From contig CANHQR010000008.1 in assembly GCA_947462815.1 (NCBI GenBank), positions 19,782 through 83,781 on the forward strand: a DNA stretch of 64,000 nt, written 5' to 3'. A program made the position numbers and the translations under genes. Shown here in pieces: positions 33,712-42,143 of this stretch. The notes beneath the pieces are model-generated. The model was not told the DNA's origin. It saw only the letters and a program-made list of their open reading frames with translations, and ran no database searches. The stretch's first letter is position 1, and the number at the start of each line of letters is the position of its first letter. The DNA is from Pseudobdellovibrionaceae bacterium (GTDB lineage Bacteria; Bdellovibrionota; Bdellovibrionia; Bdellovibrionales; JAMPXM01).

Positions 33712-34520
33712 AGAAGCTTAAGCCAAAGTTTTATTTAGGCTGCTTGCTGATTGCCCTCACGACCTTTTTGGCAGTGTTTGCACCGCAGATTGCGCAACAA
33801 GATCCGACGGCCATGGATCTTTCCAAGCGTCATGAAGCTCCTTCCAGCGAAAACTGGATGGGTCGCGACCAAAACGGCGCAGATGTTTTTGCCCAAGTCG
33901 CACACGGTGCTCGCGTCAGTTTGCGGGTGGCCTTCACCGTCGTGCTCTTGAGTGCGGCGATCGGTCTGCTCATCGGCAGCGTGGCCGGCTACATGGGCGG
34001 CTGGACGGATAACCTCATCATGCGTTTTCTCGACATGTTCTATGCGTTTCCCGGTTTTCTTTTGGCGCTTTCGCTGGTGGCGGTACTCGGTCCCTCGATC
34101 GGCAACCTCATCTTCGCTATGTGCATCACCGGCTGGACGGGCTACGCTCGACTGGTCCGCGGCGAAGTTCTGCATCTTAAGAATCGAGAGTATGTCACGG
34201 GCGCGTTCGCGGCGGGAGCAGGTCCACTGCGAATTCTCACTCGCCATATTTGGCCGAACCTACTCGGGATTCTCGTCGTTCAGATGACTTTCGGCATGTC
34301 GGGAACCATCATCACCGAGTCCGGACTCTCCTTCCTGGGTCTCGGAGCGCCGCCAACTGTACCGACCTGGGGACAATTGCTGAACTCTGGACGACGTATT
34401 CTCGTCGAGGCTCCACATGTGAGTTTGTTCCCGGGCCTCGCGATCCTTGTGCTTGTATTGGGATTCAATCTTGTCGGCGACGGCCTGCGAGACTGGCTCA
34501 ACCCCCGCTCCGCCAATTGA
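33708..34520 (+). CDS. ABC transporter permease, DppC/OppC type
   Basis: A 270-aa partner permease. Typical features are the N-terminal helix (YLGCLLIALTTFLAVFAPQI), HEAPSSENWMGRDQNGADVF (the family motif near residue 45), RVSLRVAFTVVLLSAAIGLL, and the EAA loop (YVTGAFAAGAGPLRILTRHI). It ends with the LGFNLVGDGLRDWLNPR signature of DppC proteins. It is translationally coupled to the DppB-type gene and followed after 22 bases by nagZ. Proximity to nagZ hints at import of cell-wall peptides, which is inference. Confidence 0.93.
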   Translation: MKKLKPKFYLGCLLIALTTFLAVFAPQIAQQDPTAMDLSKRHEAPSSENWMGRDQNGADVFAQVAHGARVSLRVAFTVVLLSAAIGLLIGSVAGYMGGWTDNLIMRFLDMFYAFPGFLLALSLVAVLGPSIGNLIFAMCITGWTGYARLVRGEVLHLKNREYVTGAFAAGAGPLRILTRHIWPNLLGILVVQMTFGMSGTIITESGLSFLGLGAPPTVPTWGQLLNSGRRILVEAPHVSLFPGLAILVLVLGFNLVGDGLRDWLNPRSAN

Positions 34521-34542
34521 AAAGCTACGACTGAGGTGATGC

Positions 34543-35682
34543 GTGAGAGAAAAAATCGGCCAGTGTATGATCATCGGTATCAACGGCAGCTCGTTGACCG
34601 CCGAAGAGACGGACTTCATCGCGCGCGAAAATATTGGCGGTGTTATCCTGATGAAGCGCAACTTCAGCACCCCGGAAGAACTCCACGAACTGACACGCGA
34701 GATCCAGAGTATCCATCGCCGCCAAGCCGATCGAGCGCCTCTCTTTATTGGTGTGGACCAAGAGGGGGGACGCGTCGCTCGTTTTCGTTCGCCTTTCACC
34801 GAGTGGCCGCCGCTCGCGGCACTTGGCAAACTGCAATCTCCCACACTGGCCTTTAATGCGAGCTATCGCTTGGGTCTGGAACTTGTCGCGTTTGGAGTGA
34901 ATCTGGATTTTGCTCCCTGCTTGGATATTCTCACCAATCCAGCCAATACCGTCATCGGCGATCGGGCGCTGAGTTCGGATATGGAAACCGTTAGCAAATT
35001 GGGGAGCGCCTGCGTGCGCGGATTTATGAAGTCCGGGGTTGTGCCCGTCGGCAAGCACTTCCCTGGCCATGGCAATACCTTGCTCGATAGCCACGAGGAC
35101 TTACCTGTCGAGACTCGCGTCTGGGCGGATCTCGAAGCGCGAGAGCTGGAGCCTTTCAAACGCGCGATCAAAGCGCGGCTACCCATGATTCTCTCCGCTC
35201 ATGTGAAATTCACTGATGTCGATGCGGAACTCCCCGCCTCACTGTCGTCAAAATGGCTCAAGGATATTCTCCGCGGTAAACTTCGCTGGCGCGGAGTAAC
35301 CGTCAGCGACGATCTCGACATGAAGGCTCTTACGAAGCATTTCACCAAAGCTGAGATCGCCGAAAGGGCTTTTGCTGCGGGCAACGACATACTCTTGTAT
35401 TGCAATGAACCAGACTCGCATCAGATCGCTCTCGATGCTGTGGAAAAAGCTGTGCGCGACAAGCGAATCCCGCTGGCCGATTTGATGGCCGCGCATCAGC
35501 GCATCCTTGAGCTTAAGCGCGATCATGAGATCGTGGCCTCCCCAAAGTCCCTCGCCGAGGCGACCGAGCTCATGGGGCACGAGCTTCACCAGAGGCTCTC
35601 GCAAGCCATCCGCGCAGGCCAAGTCCCCGCCGACTTGCTGGAGGCCGCTGGCCCGCCGAAGTCAGAACCACCGTCGGCTTGA
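34543..35682 (+). CDS. nagZ: Beta-N-acetylhexosaminidase, GH3 family
   Basis: A 379-aa glycoside hydrolase family 3 enzyme. Substrate-binding motifs are VDQEGGRVARF, LDFAPCLDI, the catalytic-loop motif KHFPGHGNTLLDSHEDLP and the nucleophile Asp in VTVSDDLDMKAL. NagZ removes GlcNAc from GlcNAc-anhydroMurNAc peptides in peptidoglycan recycling; it is slightly longer than E. coli NagZ (341). No signal peptide is seen, so it is cytoplasmic. It starts with GTG at 34543, with GAGGTGA just upstream. Together with amgK and murU in this window it supports an anabolic MurNAc recycling route. Confidence 0.93.
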   Translation: MREKIGQCMIIGINGSSLTAEETDFIARENIGGVILMKRNFSTPEELHELTREIQSIHRRQADRAPLFIGVDQEGGRVARFRSPFTEWPPLAALGKLQSPTLAFNASYRLGLELVAFGVNLDFAPCLDILTNPANTVIGDRALSSDMETVSKLGSACVRGFMKSGVVPVGKHFPGHGNTLLDSHEDLPVETRVWADLEARELEPFKRAIKARLPMILSAHVKFTDVDAELPASLSSKWLKDILRGKLRWRGVTVSDDLDMKALTKHFTKAEIAERAFAAGNDILLYCNEPDSHQIALDAVEKAVRDKRIPLADLMAAHQRILELKRDHEIVASPKSLAEATELMGHELHQRLSQAIRAGQVPADLLEAAGPPKSEPPSA

Positions 35683-35753
35683 GGCCTCCTTCATCGAGAC
35701 GACCTGGACTCAAGAGCCTGAGATGCCAATTCTCGCCTCTCTTGGGGGCGCCA

Positions 35754-35768
35754 CGTGAAATTTTCACG
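35754..35768. promoter_or_regulatory. 15-base palindrome upstream of tonB
   Basis: CGTGAAATTTTCACG is a perfect 7-1-7 palindrome in the 192-base gap between nagZ and tonB, 107 bases before the tonB start. It could be an operator. It does not resemble a Fur box closely enough to name. Confidence 0.35.
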
Positions 35769-35874
35769 CGATGGAGTCGCCCAGGGCTCCGGCGTGCGGT
35801 GCGCGCGAGGGAACGCAAATTGCCCCTCGTTCTGCGTTTGGGCCGAGAGCCCGTCGTGAAACGAGGTAGGGACT

Positions 35875-37380
35875 ATGTCTTCAAAATCAGATCAGTCTCA
35901 TCGAATCGAAAATCGAGCGAACTCCGGGCGACAGGACGCTTCGCCGTCTGCTTGGCGCCGACGAGAGAAAGATCGCCGTGCTGGATTTATCGGTCTGAGT
36001 ATTCTCGTGCACGGCATGATGGCCACGTTGATTCTGATTTACGGCCAAAAGATACTGCAGATTGGTGGCGGAGGCCAAGACGGCTCGAGCCATGAAGAGT
36101 TCGGTCAAAGTGGAGTGAGCGCAGGACTCGTTTCACCCTCAAGTACACCGAGTACAATTGCAGATTCGGGCGCAGATTCGGGCGCAGATTCGGGCGCAGA
36201 TTCGGGCGCAGATTCGGGCGCAGATTCGGGACTCGAAATCGTACAGCTCGCGGATGCATCGTCTTCCGTCGCGCCAGCATCCGAGCTCCGAAATTCAGCG
36301 ACTTCAACCCTAACGGCATCGACAAGTCCGAATGAACCTCAAGATGGTGTTGTTGTTCCACAGACTCCGATCTCGGAATCGCCACCTGCGCCCACCGAAA
36401 CCAAAGCCGCACCCCTCATCAAATCTCCCATCGCCGCCGCGGTGAACCCCAAGATCCCAAAGTCAGCGCCTCAGGAATCGGCGAAGCCCAAAGCTCCAGT
36501 TCAAACTCAAGCCCAGGCCCAGCCTGCACCAAAGCCGATTGAGCTCAACACTTCCGAGAGTGATGTGCCCACTGAGATGGTCACCGAAGAGCCACCTCAG
36601 CTGATGGCCAGTCCTCCTGATGTGACCGACGAAACCGAGCCGGAGTCGCGGTCCGAAGCGGAATCGAAACCGAACCTCGTCGCCGCGGCCATAGCTGCAG
36701 ATCCAGAGGTCGCTGAAGAGAGGCCCGTCGACAGACCCGTCGACGACGAAGACGAGCGCGAGGCGCCCCGCGCCCAGCTCCTCCCGCCACAAGAGCCGCC
36801 ACAAGAGATCGAAAAGCAAATCGAACCTGAAACCGAAAGTTCGCAGGCGCAGATCCGTGCAGCTCCCGTGACCAGCGAAACGACGGAGGCTTCGAGCGAA
36901 ACCTCTGACGCGAGCTCCACCCAGGCTTCATCCACTTCGAGTGAAACGAAAAGCTCGACAACTCCAGGAATCGGCCTCGGCAATGAAACCGCATCCCAAG
37001 GACAAGGCGGCGGCGGTGATCCCCGCGGGCTCAAAGGTCCCGTCACAGGAGCCGTTGGTGTGCAAATTCGCGATGCGAGTGAGCTCGCCGCGCTTCCCGG
37101 CAATCCCAAACCGAGTTACCCCGCACAAGATCGACTGCGAAAATACGAGGGCAAAGCCGTCCTCGTTGGTCGCGTTGGTGCGGATGGAAGAATGTCGCAG
37201 GTTTTAGTCGAGCGCAGCTCGGGATCAGCCGCGATGGATGCCTCGGCCATGGAGGCCTTCAGGCGCTGGCGCTATCGCCCAGGTCAGCAAAGTTGGGCGA
37301 GACAGCCCTTCCAATTCCGATTGATTGGCGATGCCACCGAGATTCCGGCGCGACTCGGTCAAAACTCTTCGCACCGCTGA
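35875..37380 (+). CDS. tonB: TonB-like energy transducer with ADSG repeats
   Basis: An inner-membrane anchor (FIGLSILVHGMMATLILIYG, near residues 40-60) precedes a very long periplasmic spacer rich in Pro, Glu, Ala and Ser, and a C-terminal TonB domain of about 85 residues (NPKPSYPAQDRLRKYEGKAV, GRVGADGRMSQVLVERSSG, FRRWRYRP). TonB couples the proton motive force to outer-membrane receptors. The spacer contains six ADSG units (residues ~96-119). At 501 aa it is about twice the size of E. coli TonB (239). ExbB and ExbD are not adjacent. The ATG at 35875 has GAGGTAGGG just upstream. Confidence 0.88.
   Translation: MSSKSDQSHRIENRANSGRQDASPSAWRRREKDRRAGFIGLSILVHGMMATLILIYGQKILQIGGGGQDGSSHEEFGQSGVSAGLVSPSSTPSTIADSGADSGADSGADSGADSGADSGLEIVQLADASSSVAPASELRNSATSTLTASTSPNEPQDGVVVPQTPISESPPAPTETKAAPLIKSPIAAAVNPKIPKSAPQESAKPKAPVQTQAQAQPAPKPIELNTSESDVPTEMVTEEPPQLMASPPDVTDETEPESRSEAESKPNLVAAAIAADPEVAEERPVDRPVDDEDEREAPRAQLLPPQEPPQEIEKQIEPETESSQAQIRAAPVTSETTEASSETSDASSTQASSTSSETKSSTTPGIGLGNETASQGQGGGGDPRGLKGPVTGAVGVQIRDASELAALPGNPKPSYPAQDRLRKYEGKAVLVGRVGADGRMSQVLVERSSGSAAMDASAMEAFRRWRYRPGQQSWARQPFQFRLIGDATEIPARLGQNSSHR
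36160..36230 (+). repeat. 12-bp tandem repeat inside tonB
   Basis: Five identical copies of GCAGATTCGGGC plus a sixth lacking its last base run without interruption. The unit length is a multiple of three, so copy-number change would only alter the number of ADSG tetrapeptides in the TonB spacer. Identity at every base, including synonymous positions, points to recent slippage expansion. Confidence 0.95.
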
Positions 37381-37437
37381 TCCCCCCCCATGACTTCGCC
37401 AACTCGGAACATCTCCGGAGACTGATTTCAGAAATGA

Positions 37438-37464
37438 AAAACGCCACTCGACCGGAGTGGCGTT
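37438..37464. terminator. Bidirectional intrinsic terminator between tonB and the 42-aa gene
   Basis: AAACGCCACTC pairs with GAGTGGCGTTT around the loop GACCG. On the minus strand the stem is followed by TTCATTTC, so it can terminate the 42-aa protein transcript; on the plus strand TTT closes the stem, serving tonB, which ends at 37380. Confidence 0.8.
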
Positions 37465-37477
37465 TCGTGAGTCAGTA

Positions 37478-37542
37478 GTTTTTTGCGCCCGTTTCTTGCG
37501 CCCGTTTTTTGCGCCCGTTTTTTGGGCCCGTTTTTTGGGCCC
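37478..37542. repeat. 13-bp tandem repeat, five units
   Basis: Five consecutive 13-base units of TTTTTTGSGCCCG (unit 2 has one T to C; units 1-3 have GCGCCCG, units 4-5 GGGCCCG) lie in the noncoding gap between the terminator and the 42-aa gene. A partly matching sixth unit follows. On the minus strand the array is in the 3' untranslated part of the 42-aa gene. Confidence 0.95.
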
Positions 37543-37600
37543 GCTTTTCTACGCCAGGCGCTTTTTCAGCTATGGATCAAAGCGATCGACGTCTCGAGGA

Positions 37601-37729
37601 TCAGTCGCCGAACAACTTCTTGGCCGACTTCGTCGAACCTTTAGTTCGTCGAGCCGCTTTGGCTTTTTTGCCTTGAGTGACTTTTTTGCGACGACGACGC
37701 TTCTCAGTACGCATTGTTTTGGATGCCAT
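37601..37729 (-). CDS. Very basic 42-aa protein
   Basis: Translates as MASKTMRTEKRRRRKKVTQG followed by a further Lys/Arg/Ala-rich part ending KSAKKLFGD. About 18 of 42 residues are Lys or Arg. The ATG at 37729 has AGGGAG seven bases upstream, the gene ends before a strong minus-strand terminator, and it lies 44 bases after the beta-barrel gene on the same strand, so it is very likely expressed. Composition suggests an RNA- or ribosome-binding protein, like small ribosomal proteins of the THX type, or a nucleoid protein. I cannot name a family. Confidence 0.75.
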   Translation of the reverse strand: MASKTMRTEKRRRRKKVTQGKKAKAARRTKGSTKSAKKLFGD

Positions 37730-37773
37730 GCTTCAACTCCCTGATTCGCAGATGCTTTTCGCCCTTGGGGGTA

Positions 37774-38691
37774 TCAAAGCGGTAACCACAAGTCAAATGT
37801 GTGCCGCGAAGATGCCCCAGACCGCGTATCTTGCTCATAAGCGTAACCAAAGCTCAAGCGTGGACCGATAAAACCGAGCCCCACCGTGACCCAATTCTCG
37901 TCCATGGACTCGATTCGAGCCGTTCCCAGGCGGAAAGCGAACTCTTTGCGAAAGAAGCTTTCCATGCCCAAACGGAAATCCAATTTCTGATTGGGGTTCC
38001 ACTTTTGAGCCTTCAAAACGTCGGCGCGAACTCGCAAGAGCTCATGCAACTGACCCTGAAGACCGAAGCCCAGCACGGGACGCAGGCGGGCCTCGGTCGC
38101 TACGCTATCGGCCGAGGCCGCGAGATCTCGCGCGACAAAACCCACACCCCAATTCTCATTAAAGGGGAGGATCAAACCGAAGCTTCCCGTATCTTGAGTC
38201 AAAGTCCCCTGCGCGTCCCGATGGATGAGGCGACGTCCTGTCAGACCAATTCCCAACATCACGCGACCTTGCGGACCGAAGGGCGGCAAAAAACCCGCGA
38301 GCGAGAACTGGATGTCGTCTTGAGTGCTCGAGATCGCACCAGGCCCTGCGCGCAAAGCCTCACGTCGAACATAGCTGAGAGCTCCGGCCGCGAGATGATC
38401 GGGTCCGCCGTCTGAGAGCACCAAACTGAAATCTCGATGTGACCCGCGGCTAGCGTGGGAGATCTGCTGGTGGCCGATCCCGACGTAGTAAGCCTGAATA
38501 TGAGAAAGCGTTGCAGGATTCAGAAACGAGCTCTCTGAGCCATCCACTGCAGCAATCCCGGCACCACCCATCGCGGCGGCGACCGGACCCATGCGATAGG
38601 GCTCGGAGGCTTCGGCGCGATCGCCAAGGTCGGCAAGTTGCAACCCGCTCCAGAAACCCATCAGCATCAGAATTTTCGCCGTGATTCGCAT
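37774..38691 (-). CDS. Outer-membrane beta-barrel protein, FadL/PorV-like
   Basis: A signal peptide (TAKILMLMGFWSGLQL, cleavage near AEA) precedes a mature part beginning MGPVAAAMGGAGIAAVDGSE then SSFLNPATL, the N-terminal hallmark of FadL/PorV-like barrels. Alternating hydrophobic strands follow (FGLILPFNENWGVGFVARDL, LDFRLGMESFF, WVTVGLGFIGPRLSFGYAYE) and the protein ends with a terminal strand TFDLWLPL. It has 305 aa, short for FadL (about 420) and close to PorV-type proteins. The substrate is unknown. It is upstream of the 42-aa gene. Confidence 0.8.
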   Translation of the reverse strand: MRITAKILMLMGFWSGLQLADLGDRAEASEPYRMGPVAAAMGGAGIAAVDGSESSFLNPATLSHIQAYYVGIGHQQISHASRGSHRDFSLVLSDGGPDHLAAGALSYVRREALRAGPGAISSTQDDIQFSLAGFLPPFGPQGRVMLGIGLTGRRLIHRDAQGTLTQDTGSFGLILPFNENWGVGFVARDLAASADSVATEARLRPVLGFGLQGQLHELLRVRADVLKAQKWNPNQKLDFRLGMESFFRKEFAFRLGTARIESMDENWVTVGLGFIGPRLSFGYAYEQDTRSGASSRHTFDLWLPL

Positions 38692-38763
38692 GCGCTTCAG
38701 GCTAATGCGACTGCAGCCCCGAATGCAATGGCCGGCCGAGGAAGTCTTGTGGGCCTTTGGAGA

Positions 38764-40014
38764 TTACGGCACGTAGCAAATCGTCGCAAACTCGACGCAA
38801 CGATTCGTTTGCCCCGCCACGGCACACTCGGTGGTGATGTTGTAGTTCACGCCGCCGCCCTCTGAGTTCGCGCCGGCGTAACAGGACTCACCCTTCTTTG
38901 ACACAATACACTTGTTGACCATGTCCACGTACCAATCCTCGACACGGAGAATGTGTCGCACGCGAGAAAGCTCGTCGGTTGGATTCTCGGGATCGCCGGC
39001 CATGGCACAGGTGATGCGCCCCGCCTTCACATCCGAAGCGCGAACGATTTTGAATCGCAAGGCCGAGGGGCAGGTCCACGACTGTGTCGCCGTCTGCCCT
39101 TGGCGAAGGCTGCGCTCGGAAACGCTGTTGAGAATGGCTGAGGGACGCGATGTGTGAGGCGAGCCCCCATCAGTGGGTTGCGAGAAGGTCAGATTAAAAC
39201 CCCGTCCAAAGACCGACTGCTCGGGCTTTTCCAAAGACTTGTTGTCGACATCTTTGGGACTGCGAGCCAGCGTATCAGTCGAGCCACCCGTGCCACCGAC
39301 ATTTCCTTGGCTGTTAAACTTTTGCGAGTAAGTGATCGTCAGCATGGCGTTGCGATTCATCTGCTCGCGTCGCATTGAATCCGTCGTTCCGTAAGCGTCA
39401 CTGAAGTGCAACGAGCCTTCGAAACGGGAACCAAACACCGAGCCATTGCGAAGGTAACGGAGCGAGGTGCTCGGATCTGCCTTCACCATCAACTCGGCGA
39501 GATCGACCGTGCCGAGCTGCTCGAAGATATTGACGTAGTCTTCACCGTGCGTCGGTGTCGCACTTCTCGCATACATCGACTGCAGGTTCGCAGTTCGTCG
39601 AAACCCGAACTGCACATGCGTTTCGTTGTTGGCTCGACTAGCGACCATCAACGAAGCCAACTTCTCCACCGTCTTCGCCCGGTTGGCATTACGGAACTCA
39701 TCCGTCAAACGCAGACCGCCTTTTCGGTAAGCACCGAGGCGGTAGCTGAAAAAGGCACTGGTGTCGAAGCTCCCTGGCGACATTCCCGAACACGACATGT
39801 AACCAATGTGATCCACGGTCGCATCGTAGGCAAAATCGAGCTTGGCGGCTTCGAGAGAGAGCTGATCACCCGACTCAGGGGGAACGGGGCTTGTACAGCC
39901 GCCGAGGGGGAGTACCGAAAGACTCGCACCTAGCGCCAAAGCGCTCGACTTCGTCAAAGCCCTTGCGACGACGCCTTTCGACGCACGCATGACGTCTCTC
40001 AAATCGAAGCGCAT
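38764..40014 (-). CDS. Lipoprotein of unknown function, 416 aa
   Basis: An N-terminal basic region, hydrophobic core (SALALGASLSVLPLGGC) and the LGGC lipobox predict a lipoprotein, with Cys at residue 40. The mature part has a conserved-looking start (LDFAYDATVDHIGYMSCSGM) and several cysteines (CPSALRF, MVNKCIVSKKGESCYAG, TTECAVAGQTNRCVEF). No domain is recognised. The ATG at 40014 has GGGGGG three bases upstream. It lies after the beta-barrel gene in genome order, 72 bases apart and on the same strand. Confidence 0.78.
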   Translation of the reverse strand: MRFDLRDVMRASKGVVARALTKSSALALGASLSVLPLGGCTSPVPPESGDQLSLEAAKLDFAYDATVDHIGYMSCSGMSPGSFDTSAFFSYRLGAYRKGGLRLTDEFRNANRAKTVEKLASLMVASRANNETHVQFGFRRTANLQSMYARSATPTHGEDYVNIFEQLGTVDLAELMVKADPSTSLRYLRNGSVFGSRFEGSLHFSDAYGTTDSMRREQMNRNAMLTITYSQKFNSQGNVGGTGGSTDTLARSPKDVDNKSLEKPEQSVFGRGFNLTFSQPTDGGSPHTSRPSAILNSVSERSLRQGQTATQSWTCPSALRFKIVRASDVKAGRITCAMAGDPENPTDELSRVRHILRVEDWYVDMVNKCIVSKKGESCYAGANSEGGGVNYNITTECAVAGQTNRCVEFATICYVP

Positions 40015-40031
40015 AGGCCCCCCATGAAGCT

Positions 40032-40247
40032 CTATCTTAGCATGTGCTCAAGGAAAAAATCGAAACCCACCTCGATCATCGTATCGCTTTGAGACGAAAC
40101 TCCACCGAGGACGCGGCCGTTGAGGCCCTGGATCATGCCGAGGCCGCGCTCCCAGGTCACGGGCGACCTCGACCTCACCAGAAGCGCCGTCCCAACTTCG
40201 CGGCGAGGCTCCCCTTTTTTTACGAGCTTTGCTTCACTGCTGGTCAT
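40032..40247 (-). CDS. Possible small protein, 71 aa
   Basis: The 71-codon frame from ATG 40247 ends 17 bases before the lipoprotein start on the same strand. It is protein-like (REVGTALLVRSRSPVTWERG, GLNGRVLGGVSS, MIEVGFDFFLEHMLR) and its third codon positions are GC-rich like its neighbours. The frame remains open upstream to 40370, but that part overlaps galU. Its ATG overlaps the galU ATG on the opposite strand (CATG at 40245-40248), so at least one of the two starts needs confirming. No family recognised. Confidence 0.35.
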   Translation of the reverse strand: MTSSEAKLVKKGEPRREVGTALLVRSRSPVTWERGLGMIQGLNGRVLGGVSSQSDTMIEVGFDFFLEHMLR

Positions 40248-41184
40248 GACGCCGAAGCCTCGTACTACAGTCGCAAAATCTCCTGTTCGCAAAGCCGTGA
40301 TTCCAGCTGCTGGCCTCGGCACGCGCTTCTTACCGGCGACCAAGACGATCCCCAAAGAGATGCTGCCCATCGTCGATAAGCCGACTTTACTTCTCGTGGT
40401 CGAAGAAGTCGCTCGGGCCGGATTCGAAGACGTGGTCTTGATTCAAGGCCGAGGCAAAACCGCTATCGAAGACTTCTTCGACGTCAGTTACGAGCTTGAG
40501 GAGAAACTCGAGCGCGAAGGTAAAACCGATTGGCTGAGTTCGCTAAAAAACATTCGCAACTCCATCAACGTGATCTCCATTCGGCAAAAACGCGCCCTCG
40601 GACTCGGACATGCGATTTGGACAGCTCGTCCGGTCATCGGCGATGAACCCTTCGCTGTTCTGCTGGGCGACGAGATTATGATAAACAAAGAAAATGAAAC
40701 TCCCGTGATTGGCCAGCTCGCTGAGCGATTTGCCAGCACAGGACTCTCGAGCGTGGCCATGATGAAGGTGCCGGACTCCGAAACCCACAAGTACGGAATC
40801 GTGGCCGGTGATTCTTTGCCACCGGACGCGAGTGGATCGGGATCTGGAATCGAAGTTCTTCGTGTGCGCGATGTTGTGGAAAAGCCCGCGCCCGGAACGG
40901 CCCCGTCCAACTGGGCGCTACCGGGTCGCTACGTATTTGACGCCGAGATTCTTCGCGAGCTCGCCGATGCCAAGCCTGGAAAGAACGGCGAGATTCAACT
41001 GACCGACGCCATGCAGACCATCGCCAAACAGCGCGGCATGCTCGCATCCTCATTTGTGGGTCGGCGCTATGATGCCGGCGACAAGCTCGGCTATCTTCAG
41101 GCCAACATTGAGTTAGCTCTTGAACGCGAAGATCTGCGCACGGATCTCACTCGCTACTTGAAGACACTCGCAGGGAGACTCTGA
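40246..41184 (+). CDS. galU: UTP-glucose-1-phosphate uridylyltransferase
   Basis: The signature AVIPAAGLGTRFLPATKTIP then KEMLPIVDKP, with RALGLGHAIWTARPVIGDEP, FAVLLGDEIM and VVEKPAPGTAPSNWALPGRY, identifies GalU, which makes UDP-glucose for lipopolysaccharide and other glycans. The ATG at 40246 gives 312 aa, close to the family length (about 300). A longer frame from 40120 has no family similarity at its N-terminus. No Shine-Dalgarno is evident before 40246, so the start is less sure. Its stop overlaps the next ATG (ATGA-type overlap). Confidence 0.93.
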   Translation: MTPKPRTTVAKSPVRKAVIPAAGLGTRFLPATKTIPKEMLPIVDKPTLLLVVEEVARAGFEDVVLIQGRGKTAIEDFFDVSYELEEKLEREGKTDWLSSLKNIRNSINVISIRQKRALGLGHAIWTARPVIGDEPFAVLLGDEIMINKENETPVIGQLAERFASTGLSSVAMMKVPDSETHKYGIVAGDSLPPDASGSGSGIEVLRVRDVVEKPAPGTAPSNWALPGRYVFDAEILRELADAKPGKNGEIQLTDAMQTIAKQRGMLASSFVGRRYDAGDKLGYLQANIELALEREDLRTDLTRYLKTLAGRL

Positions 41185-42143
41185 TGCCTAGGCCGAAGAC
41201 CTTCACGACATTGGCCAAGCGTTTGAGCTTGGCTCTTTACCTGGGCTGTTCACTCACCAGCGTGGGCGGGCTGTCGATCGGTCTAACGGGGGCGACTGCG
41301 GTTGGCTTCTCGCAGGACGCGCAAGCTGCAATCCCCTCAACCCGCACCATCTTGGGTCGCATGGCTCGCCACAATGGGCAGGGCGCCTTCATTGTTGAAC
41401 AAGAAGTTCGCCTCAACACAGGCCGCGAGCCCCTGATCTTCAAAGAGCGTTGGCTCGTCGAGAATGGCGACACCATGCGTTTGGTGGTCACGGGACTCAA
41501 AGCGACGGATTGGCGTTGGGATGCGATCTATCGCGACGGCAAGCGCATCGCGAGCCCCGCTTTCGAAGGCGGGAGCCGTGATCTGAAAACAACGGAGGCA
41601 TCTAAAGAGTTCTTGGAACCCTTCCTGCACCATCGCGCGGCTTCGAAATTCATCGATCTGTTGATTCGCAACAAAATGTTACCTTCGGCCGCGGCGAAAG
41701 AGCGACCCAGGGTCACCGTCTCGCAAGGCAAGGTGCTCACGGAAGTGGGAGTGCGACTCGCACGCAGTGGCGGCGTGGTGACTTGGGCCTTCGGTGAACC
41801 CACACCCATCGGTGCTGCGCGCGAGTTCCCCGGGGCTTGGATCGAACAAGACGCCTTCCTGCTTCGGAAACTCCGCCTTCCCACCCAGGCGCAAATGACT
41901 CTCCAAAATCACAAACGCTTTCCCGGGGGCATTCATCTTCCTCAAGAGCGAACCATCACTTGGCCCAATCCTCAGGACCCGCAAGCCGCACCCTTCAGCG
42001 CCAACATTCGCCTTCTCTCCGTTCGCTCCCAGGGCGAGGGTAAACTTGCAAGCTCCATGCAACCCAGTTCGATTGGAGCTTCGGAGCTCAAGGCCGCGCG
42101 ACTTCCGGATGAAGCTCGTGATTTCTACATGAGGTTCAGGTGA
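41184..42143 (+). CDS. Exported protein of unknown function, 319 aa
   Basis: A long signal peptide (LSLALYLGCSLTSVGGLSIG, cleavage near AQA) leads to a beta-rich mature domain (STRTILGRMARHNGQGAFIV, EPLIFKERWLVENGDTMRLV, KATDWRWDAIYRDGKRI). The opening ILGRMARHNGQG with following amphipathic strands is reminiscent of LolA/LolB-like lipoprotein carriers, but I cannot confirm it. It is translationally coupled to galU (shared TGATG) and to priA (GTGA overlap), which does not reveal its role. Confidence 0.7.
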   Translation: MPRPKTFTTLAKRLSLALYLGCSLTSVGGLSIGLTGATAVGFSQDAQAAIPSTRTILGRMARHNGQGAFIVEQEVRLNTGREPLIFKERWLVENGDTMRLVVTGLKATDWRWDAIYRDGKRIASPAFEGGSRDLKTTEASKEFLEPFLHHRAASKFIDLLIRNKMLPSAAAKERPRVTVSQGKVLTEVGVRLARSGGVVTWAFGEPTPIGAAREFPGAWIEQDAFLLRKLRLPTQAQMTLQNHKRFPGGIHLPQERTITWPNPQDPQAAPFSANIRLLSVRSQGEGKLASSMQPSSIGASELKAARLPDEARDFYMRFR

